Assembly (NCBI GenBank): GCA_964017065.1 | Contig: OZ024784.1 | Span: forward strand, 10,521,152 to 10,585,151 | Direction of reading: 5' to 3' | Origin: Haliclona indistincta | Taxonomy: Eukaryota; Porifera; Demospongiae; Haplosclerida; Chalinidae | Length of the DNA: 64,000 nucleotides | Part shown: piece by piece, positions 56,095-64,000 of the stretch | How positions within the stretch are numbered: position 1 is the first letter of the stretch | How the letters are laid out: each line of letters opens with the position of its first letter | Notes under the pieces: model-generated | The model's database searches: none | What the model was told of the DNA's origin: nothing | The model's input: only the letters and a program-made list of their open reading frames with translations | Position numbers and translations under genes: made by a program

Positions 56095-59000
56095 CTATAA
56101 ACAGAACAGTCAATAATAAATTGTGCAAAATAAAATATATCATACTATAATTTATATAAAATTATCATATCATACTGTCATGCATTGCAGGCGAGACACA
56201 CGCACTTGCAGACTATCTCACGTTCATACGTACAATCTCACACATTTTAGCAATGAACCTTGATGGTCTCAGACTCCCACTAGGTTTATTGTCAGGAGAA
56301 TTCTACTATAAAAAAGTGCAGAGAAGCCTGCTAGCAGCAAAAAGTATGTAGAGACAGCGAAAAAGAGCAGCAAGATGGGCTGGTTATGTCGTAATAATTG
56401 CACTAACAATAAAAATTATTTGTTTGTAATGAGATCCCACTGAGGTGGTTGGCATGTCATACATTTGGAACCCTGAAAGCGTATCTCACTTTTATCTTCG
56501 ATGAGCACGTCACTCCTTTGTTTTAAAAAGGTTGCCATGTCTGGAGTTAACCATTAATTTTTGTAGGACATAAATACGAGTGTTTACAGCAACTGCAGAG
56601 CATAAAACAGCATATTATGGTGGCTTGTACTTATCCAGACGATCGATTGTCGTGATTACACACACGAATAGTGCTAGGATGCCACTTAGCACTAACTTGG
56701 AACACGGTGAATAAACAGTAAGCGGGCAACAAAATAGCTCCCCAACGCATAGAATTAGCTTATGACAGTTCATTTGCAAAGCTTGTTTCCAGGATTTGGA
56801 AGACGAAATAAAAAATTTCCTAGTGTATGGGCAAATCTGTTGCGCTGTTACTTTGTCATCAGGTTACACCCCTCGTGAAGTCCCTCTAGTGTTGACAAGC
56901 TATTGGTTGCAAGCTTACTCGATTGCTTGGATTTTGTTGAATATTTCTCTGCAGCTGTTGCCAGAAACAACCGTATTCCTGTACTACAAAATGGTCGACA
57001 CATAGGTTCTGAGGTAGCACGTGATATACCCTCGGCAGTTAATTATACAGCCCTCGAGCAGTATAATTAACCAGCCTTAGGTATATCACTGAACAATACA
57101 AATCTCTTTCTTACACGGAAAGACAGCAAGGAAGCTACAATCCTATGTTACAGAGGATTGCATAACACGGTGATTTATTACAATCATTACACTGTGTAAC
57201 TCACTATGCATAGGTATATGGGTACTTGAAGTTTCCAAATGTTGCCTCTGCGATCGATTTGATGGGAATGAACTTGAGCTCTTCCACCTGCTGCTGGATA
57301 AAATTGTACTTCACAGAAATAACATTGCTGTCAGTGAGTATGACAACACGCTCCTTCTCTAGATCCCAGTGGTCTACCCTAAATGTGTTAGAACAGACCA
57401 TGAATTTAATGAAGCACCAAAAGTGCAAATGCCTCGGTGGAATGCCACCATGTCACATACACAGTAAACTGCAGCTATTATACCTTTCTGTACAATCACA
57501 ATGCAGAATAATAGTTATGCAATCAGAAGCCAATCAGTGCTGACCACTAATCCAAATGGGCGTGTCTATATATTTATAATGTTCAATTCGAGTGCAGGGC
57601 ACAGCACACGAACGAGATAGCATCCATAGCTTGCTTAAACAATTACTTTAGACATGCGCTGCTATCCTGTAGTGAAATTCTAATCTATCAGGTTCTAGGC
57701 AGTCAACTGTGGATAGTTTTGTCTAAGGAGAACTCTAGATCACCAGCAACGGCCATCGATCGCGAGGTAAGCAAATTACGCCATAACTCGAGAACAAAGC
57801 TTCATATAATATTATTACGCTGTTCTGAAGTAAAGACGAACTCACTAGCTGTAAGGCAGCCAGCAGTAGACAATTTCGTCTTTATAGAAATCCACATCAC
57901 CAACAACAGCCATCCAGGTAAGCAAATCACACCATAACTCACGAACAGAGCCTTATTACCAAAATCTTTACAATTCATTTTCAAGCAAATATCGACAGTG
58001 GTTTCGACTCAATAGGTGTGGTCTGTGCCAGAAATCGATTCTAACGTAGAGTGACACTACGGCAAAATAGCAAATTCGATTAGATGTGGTTTCGCCAAAC
58101 CACATACAGAGATGGTTTGAAAGTGGATCAGAAGCGAATTGCATTACTATTCATTGATAACGAAGCCACACCTCATGCAATAAATTGTGTGCGGGTGTAT
58201 GCAGAGACACAATTTAGACTGAGGACTAGGATGCCAAGATAGCACTACAGTTATGGTTGTCACATGACAGCAAATTTGTTCTCGAGTGTCCTGACGTGAG
58301 TATATTATATATTGAATTTGCCTTGGATGGACTAAGCGAATTCAATGCGCTTTGTAGTGTGAAAAAGCCTGAAGTGCACTAGCCCAAATACAAAGTAGCA
58401 TAAAGCTAGATATTTTGGTGGACTGCGAATTTGGCAAATCGTCAAGCATTCGCCAAAATAATAGTCGCCAAAATCTATTTTTCTATTATAGTAATACATG
58501 AGCTAGGCGCTGGGCGCCAAAATTAAAATCGCCAAACACAAAATCTGGGACATTCGCCAAAATTTTGACCACCAAAATTTTAGCTATACGGTATAATACA
58601 TATGTTTGTACAATTACGTCACGTGGTAGCAGTGGTATATTTAGGGTTGGGACAAAAACAACATGAATGGCAGCTACACTAGACTGGAAAGAAGTTAATC
58701 GCATATTCTATCATTCACTCAAACTTTCACGGTATTTTAGCTTCATGCTAATGGGGAAGCACTTGCAACGAGTCCATTAAGACTGTCAAGAAAGGATGTT
58801 GGTACGACAAAACAATAATGGTGTCTCATCAGGAGGCAAAAGTACACCATGCTCATATCTTTGCATTTTAAGCAATTCTAACCTTCTGAGGCTTCTTGCA
58901 CAATTTTTTTCGATGCCCAAGAGACCTTTAGCAACAACAGAAACAGAGTCTTAGGTGGTAAACCAGAGTTCAAATGGTGACCCGTTTATCCAACTTCCTT

Positions 59001-60963
59001 CTTTTCTTTCTTCAGAGAGCCTACCACAGTAACGAGCGAACCAAACGCGACTAAACCTACACAGAAGCTATGCTACCTATGACCACTAGTGCAAGGAAAT
59101 TAATCACTTTCGATATAGTTGAGGTTAATTTACTAGTTGCATTACACCTGCTATTGTTACACTGCTATTAAATTTTTTATTTCAAATCTTGTTTCCTTAC
59201 TTTTTCGAAACATGTACCAACCCAAAATCTTTTCATTTTTGTTAATTTATTACTTATGTATTCACATGTGCTAGACAGCTAGTCCATGGGCAGCAATTCA
59301 GTTTACCCAGCTGCCATCTTGAATCACTGCCATGTTTAAATATTATAGCAAATACTCACTCTGTTAGCAGCCAAGACTGACGAATATTACTGTCTTGTTC
59401 ATCCAGACGAGCCTTTATGGCAACAACAGCAGCTTCCAACATATTCCCCTGTACAATGAGAAACTGGATCATTAAAGTGCCAACTAATAACTGCAGGTGA
59501 ACAAAAATGACTTAATTATTGTAAATCCAGATCGCATGTGCATTTAATCAGGATTGGAAAGAATTAAGTGAGCACACCAAAAGCTCACAAAAAGTGGAAT
59601 GTAAATGAGGCAATATTGGTGCTGTGTCGAGCCAGGCAATATTGGTGCTGTGTGTGTGTCAGTTATAAAGTATGATCAGCATTCAGTGTAAATGATTCAA
59701 TGCCATGCTCACGCTCAAACAAGTCAAGTCCTTGACTAGTACACTGCTGTCGTATTTTAGCTCAAAAGCAAGATAACTGCCCGTAACAGTCAAAGAAACT
59801 CAGAGAAGGCAGTGAAAATAGCAAGTACTTGCTAGTCGAGCAATGTCCTTCAGCTATCTCATAGCAAAGCATTGGCTGTGCGCTCCTGACTGTGGCGCGG
59901 ATCATCGTCCAGACAAGCTGTACAATTGTATATGGGCATCTAAGAACTTCTTCATGAAAGTACAAGCTCAACGTTTATAGCATTGTGCCGTACTATTGGT
60001 TACCAAGGTTACAATTACTGTTGGTTACTATTGGTTATACAGTTACCAAGCTAAGGGAGTGGCCTGGAGAAAAGGCTGCAAAGAATGCAAGGAAATGTGT
60101 CATCAATAAACAATAAGCAAAGCAAAGAGCCCAAGGTAACTGCGACTCTGCAAGGTGGAACAGCAAGTGTTTTAGCCACCAACTTCTCCCATTCCTTTGT
60201 GACAGCAAGCTGAAGCAATCCAGTATTCCTAAAGGTGAGTGCTGTGTTGTGTTAGTATTGCTTGTTTCATCGTTAGCAAGCATTCGTTAATGATATTCAT
60301 TGTTGAGTATATTATGAATAACATCATCTCTACCCTTGCAGTGTGAACAGAGGTTTTGTTACTTCTTTCAAAGATTTGAGTGTAAAGCGTCACCTTGCAG
60401 TCACTAATGTATCAAGTCACTGGTATTTATTCACACAATGGGGCATGATCAAAGACTTAATGACATTTTAACGCATTTGTGCTTCACGCTTTACCATTGT
60501 AAGAAGTAATAAAACCGCTGTACCAAGCCCAATTTTCTACATTTCGTTCCATTGCGTTTCCACGTTGCAAAAATTCGGCCAGGGGACGAAGCTAGGCTAA
60601 TCCGAACCCTCACTAATCCGCATGCACAAATTCAGTTGTAAATGTCATTACATGTTTCACTAATCTTCTTTAGTGAACAGTACAGAGCTAGCTGTCTAGA
60701 TTAGCGAGGAATGACTCCTACCAATATTAATTTTCCTGCTATAATATGGTAAGCTTTTCAGGTTCTAAATAGAGCACTCAACAATGCAGAACAAGGTGTA
60801 ACAATACAGTGCCAATAATGTGTACACCTGTATATTTAAGCAGGCATCGAGTGTTGATGCAATGCAACCTCCTTGAGTCTGAGCATATTACAGGAGGACC
60901 AACCTAGCTCACTTGCTTATGAAGTGAGTGCACTACGGTTGAATCACCCGGACACCCACTGTG

Positions 60964-61048
<85 letters not shown>

Positions 61049-61304
61049 CCTGTGCAGAGAAAAATTGTTTCTCTTCGGGTGTTCCTGCAATTTGCCACTC
61101 ATTTATCATCTCGCTGAGACCAGGCACTACGGGGGGTAGAGGTTTCTCTTCGTCATCTTTCTTGCTAGCATTCGGTTCTTCGTTTGTTTTCTCTTCGGCT
61201 GAGGAATTAGGTCGCCTCCCAGGTGGAGAATCACAGTCAGAAGATGGAAGAACCGGTGGGTTGTCAACCAACGAAACGTCTGTAGTTTCCTCAGTACTCG
61301 CCAT
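55719..61304 (-). CDS. TPRG1L: Gene C: TPRG1/TPRG1L-like hSac2-domain protein, 4 exons, 297 aa
   Basis: The exons are 61050-61304, 59360-59448, 57205-57378 and 55719-56094. All are GT..AG, phases close, and the sum is 894 nt with TGA. The N-terminal 60 residues are acidic, Ser/Pro/Glu/Lys-rich and probably disordered. From about residue 105 the hSac2-type domain follows: SWLLTEVDHWDLEKERVVIL, VKYNFI, then GKGLRIYWG and WNPFSSSVPYTTF. These blocks match vertebrate TPRG1L (mover), a presynaptic vesicle protein, and TPRG1. The vertebrate synaptic role cannot be carried over to this organism. Ortholog or paralog status is open. Introns 2 and 3 hold MITEs, and intron 1 begins in a (GT)n tract. Confidence 0.85.
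57205..57378 (-). CDS. TPRG1L: Gene C exon 3
   Basis: Acceptor aacacatttag, donor gtgagt. The donor overlaps an in-frame TAG that splicing removes. Encodes the core hSac2 strands. Confidence 0.85.
57427..57995 (-). mobile_element. Family 1 element, inverted 5'-truncated copy in gene C
   Basis: Begins atgcctcggtggaatgcc (the 3' end of the family) and runs as the inverse of about 9735-10520. It lacks the other TIR. It starts about 50 bp from exon 3, within intron 2. Confidence 0.75.
58425..58597. mobile_element. CTATACGGTA-ended MITE
   Basis: The right end gctatacggta follows blocks of tcgccaaa/ttggcga in both orientations. It shares its body with 36655-36750. Confidence 0.6.
59360..59448 (-). 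CDS. TPRG1L: Gene C exon 2
   Basis: Acceptor cattgtacag, donor gtgagt, phase 2 out. Encodes an amphipathic helix and SWLLTE. Confidence 0.85.
59449..60964. other. Gene C intron 1, nothing strong
   Basis: A short tandem phrase gccaggcaatattggtgctgtg occurs near 59605-59655, and gttactattggtta repeats near 59993-60040. No exon signal. Confidence 0.35.
60965..61046. repeat. (CA)n microsatellite at a splice donor
   Basis: About 41 uninterrupted CA units on the plus strand, read as (GT)n in gene C, starting two bases inside intron 1. Confidence 0.95.
61050..61304 (-). CDS. TPRG1L: Gene C exon 1
   Basis: ATG at 61302-61304; 85 codons, ending SAQ. The donor GTTGTG is the first base pairs of a long (GT)n run, phase 0. 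ATCACGTGAT lies some 55 bp upstream as a possible E-box. Confidence 0.8.
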
Positions 61305-62057
61305 CGTTGCCAGAAAATGAATCTAGGTCGATATCGATCTAGCTGGGTGGGCGTGTGATCACGTGATTTCTGCCGCGCCACCTCGACTCGATCGACACTA
61401 CGTTACATGTACATACAGTATACATGTACTAGTAGTAAGCTTACAGACATATTAGTAGCTACGTAAGGACCGATTGGTGCTCAGAGGTCAGTATAATTAT
61501 TATTATAACATTCTAACTTGACCTGCCATTGCAGAAAAAACCTCGTACACCAAGTCATGTGGACTGTGAGCTGGTGGCAGCTGCTGTATATACATGTGTA
61601 TATAATGGTTGTGCAATGATTATCAATATGGCATCAAAAACACGATCTAATCCTTTGGCTGCGTAAGTCATTGATGTGTAAGTCAAGTCTTGCTAATTCT
61701 TGGTAAGATGTGGTGTAACAGAGATACATAAATTCCTAAAAGTCGTCCATCCTCGTTCATTGCGCTTGAATGTTTGATCAAAATCGTAATCATGCACAAT
61801 AATTTTCCTTGTGTGCCCTTTCACTGTAGTATATCTTGATCCCAGTCGCAGAAGTGGACATGGTTTGATACTTGATGCCTTTAACCACTATTGGCGCATT
61901 CAAGCATGATATTAGAAAGGTCTATTTTAATGAGTTTTCATCAAAATTTGAAAATCTGGCTATAAATGCTCCAAAAGTGTTGAAAATGTACTCTAAGTGT
62001 TCGAAATATCATTTTGAGACAGTTTCTGTAAGGAATAGAGGGTGAAGGATTTCACGG

Positions 62058-62690
62058 TGATTAACCCTTTAACTACTAAATTATCTTGCTGAAATTTTAA
62101 CCTCGTAAATGCTGACCACTTCTATCGTGAATATCTCGTGTGTCTTTTGTGCTACTGGTCTCAAATTTGCGTCCTTTTACCCCAGTGAGTAGCCGCAATT
62201 GCCCATACTCAAGTCGGTCGATATGCCCCTCCCACTTCGAAAGTGAAGTCGGTAAAGTGCAGCGACCTCGTCAAATTTTGCTCAAAGTTAGTGCTTTGGG
62301 GCTGGCTACTGAAAAGTACATGTAAATAGCAGTGGTTCTGGTCAATGTAAAATGTAGCCCTGATCGTAGAGAATGCGCCAAAATGTGTTTTCCGAGCACC
62401 CGAAGCCATAAAATGTCCAAATTTTCTTGGCAGCCATTTTGTTTTTCCTAAAATGTTGTGAAATTTGCACTGAAGTCATAGAAATGCCGAAGCCAATACG
62501 TTTAGCGCAGGGGGCGCGCCGAAAACCAGTCAATTTTTTGTGGTTATTTGTATTCTTCAATTTGGCTCAATTTTGGGATATTTTAACACTTTTTCATAAA
62601 GTTATGCTGTCTGAAGTATGTATGACGCACAATTGCGTCATTAGGGCTTAAAGGGTTAAAGACATCTATTTACAAAAGGCATCTTTACCT
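62058..62690. mobile_element. Family 2 element, further copy
   Basis: Left ttaaccctttaactactaaa, right block gacgcacaattgcgtcatta followed by gggttaaag. The left 210 bp closely match 23170-23340. The centre has an unrelated short frame. Confidence 0.6.
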
Positions 62691-63047
62691 AAAAAATTTT
62701 GCCAGGGGACAAGGCTATTTGCCTATGTAAGCTAGAGTTCTAATGAACACATACCCGTGCGGTGGGCTAAGATCTGCATAGTTAGTACACGACTACCCCA
62801 GCAGGTTATGGGCGGGGCTCACATTGTCTCATGACCACGTGCATAAAAAACGATGCGTGACCAACCTCGTCTGAACGTAACCCACCAACTTACACACGAA
62901 GTTGCAACAATTTTCAAACTTGACATGCTATGCTAGCAAGTGTATAAGAAGCACTCTACTTCAAGCCAAGGACATTCTTAAGGGGATGATGGATTAAATT
63001 TTTCTCGAGTCAGGAGTTATCATTGATAGAGCGAGAAAATTATACAG

Positions 63048-63215
63048 TACAGTGAAACCTGTCTTAGCGACCACTCGCATAGAGCGACCACCTCTCTCCA
63101 GCGTCCGCGACAAAATGTCCCGAACAACAGCTATACAAAAGCACCTAGAGCTAACATGTCTACAGCGACCACCTGCCTAATGTGGACAACGACCACACGT
63201 TTCAGCACGCAGTGT
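63048..63215. mobile_element. pogo/Tigger-like terminus
   Basis: The run cagtgaaacctgtcttagcg with repeated gcgaccacc blocks resembles the ends of pogo-type elements (Tc1/mariner superfamily). The opposite end was not found. Confidence 0.45.
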
Positions 63216-63346
63216 ACAAAACTACACTGTCTCGATTACGGCCAGTAGGCATGGCAATTAGGCGTGGTTACTGATTTCTGCATGCATGCTGATGCTGACT
63301 GGCGCGAACAGTTATGATCAGTTGCTGTTGACTCGACACTGTTAAC

Positions 63347-63840
63347 TTTTTATCCGTGCGCAGTATGCGCGAGGGTTATGCGTTTGTGTCCGTCTATATG
63401 TGTGTGTGTGGGTGCTCTGGTGGTTCAACTGATAGAGTCCTGGGTTTATGACCCAGAGGACACTGGTTCGAATCCCAGGGCAGGAGAAAAAAAAAGAACA
63501 ACAAAAAACATCACAAGTACTCCAGCCCACCCATCTGTAAACGGGTACCTGGTCTTGTACTGGGGGAGCAAAGCACACCAACTGTGTCTCATTGTACCAC
63601 TAATGGTAGTTGTGGGACTACAGGGTGCCCACACTGGCAGTGGGAGGCATGGCAGGTACTTCCTGCGAGTTCTTTGCCTGGGCTCCAGGAGTGCTCATAG
63701 CACCGGCACATCGTACCTGCTTAGTGCACGGCTTGTCCAGGAACGCGTGACCTGTAATAGGCAGCAAGAGGCTTTGCTTTTTACCCTTGCGCAGTATGCG
63801 CCAGGGTTATGCGTTTGTGTTCGTCTGTGTGTGTGTGTGT
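63347..63840 (+). mobile_element. SINE-like unit between two about 62-bp direct repeats
   Basis: A tRNA-like head (63412-63482) has A-box TGGTGGTTCAACTG, an anticodon-like stem CTGGG/CCCAG with TTTATGA loop, B-box GGTTCGAATCC, and then an A-rich run. The body continues to about 63780. Direct repeats gcgcagtatgcgc.agggtta (63347-63410 and 63775-63840), each ending in (GT)n, bracket it. The T-arm does not fold well, so it is not a working tRNA. Confidence 0.5.
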
Positions 63841-64000
63841 CGTCAAAAAACACGCCTGTTTGCGTCTTACAGCTCGAAAATCTCCACGAAAACACTCTCT
63901 GCAGCTTCTTCACTGAATTTATAGTCCTATGAAGACGTTTTCTGTGCTGGCAAGCCTTGTTCGAGTGGCTAATCCATGGCTATCTAAAGCTACGTGTCCT

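Noticed and set aside
60873..61320. Thr-His repeat proteins from frames through the microsatellite
   Set aside because: These are translations of (CA)n. The real coding use is gene C exon 1 on the minus strand, stopping at 61050.
63412..63482. Functional tRNA gene (UAU-like anticodon)
   Set aside because: The anticodon stem and B-box are present, but the T-arm stem does not pair and an A-rich SINE body follows.
63378..63932. 184-codon plus-strand frame as a protein gene
   Set aside because: It runs through the SINE and the (GT)n repeats, so it is a repeat-derived open frame.

Overview
The window reads as nuclear DNA of an animal, AT-rich and very dense in transposons. Gene structure is eukaryotic: GT..AG introns, phase-consistent exons and no operons. 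The repeats include Ty3/gypsy and BEL/Pao LTR elements, LINE-like reverse transcriptases, hAT and Tc1/mariner MITEs, a THAP-bearing foldback and tRNA-like SINEs. I infer a non-bilaterian marine invertebrate, probably a demosponge. The reasons are a fungal-type membrane family (UPF0658-like) next to an animal TPRG1L-like gene, and repeat ends resembling ones I remember from sponges. That placement is inference.

Three host genes can be assembled exon by exon with every reading phase closing. Gene A is on the minus strand (3123-25074, six exons seen, 357 codons). It encodes an unassigned Tyr/Pro/Ser-rich protein with a compact C-terminal domain and ends at a stop codon overlapping AATAAA. Gene B is on the plus strand (25313-53394, 12 exons, 476 residues). 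It encodes a roughly eight-pass membrane protein resembling the UPF0658 Golgi membrane family. Genes A and B are divergent, and their start codons are 238 bp apart across a GC/CpG-rich interval with a CACGTG box. Gene C is on the minus strand (55719-61304, 4 exons, 297 residues). It is a TPRG1/TPRG1L-type hSac2-domain protein, and its first intron begins inside a long (GT)n tract.

Nearly everything else is mobile DNA inside or between these genes. From left to right: a SINE and quiet sequence (1-3.1 kb); a broken gypsy element with a Tc1-like MITE inside it, joined to a BEL/Pao fragment (4.2-8.3 kb); nested TIR elements and a second gypsy with its LTR (9-13 kb); half of a LINE-like reverse transcriptase (13 kb); nested inverted-repeat elements (14.3-24.4 kb), including a palindrome with a THAP half-domain in each arm. 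Inside gene B lie a third gypsy (intron 3), a hAT element with perfect TSDs (intron 5), and a 3.7 kb satellite-armed foldback inserted in an OB-fold gene, plus LINE debris (intron 7). Copies of the same MITE families recur in introns 1, 6, 8 and 11 and in gene C. The most unusual object is the 3.7 kb element at 38963-42630: 27-bp perfect TIRs, an 8-bp TSD, two inverted arrays of about 70/76-bp hairpin-forming monomers, and a chromodomain remnant in its core.
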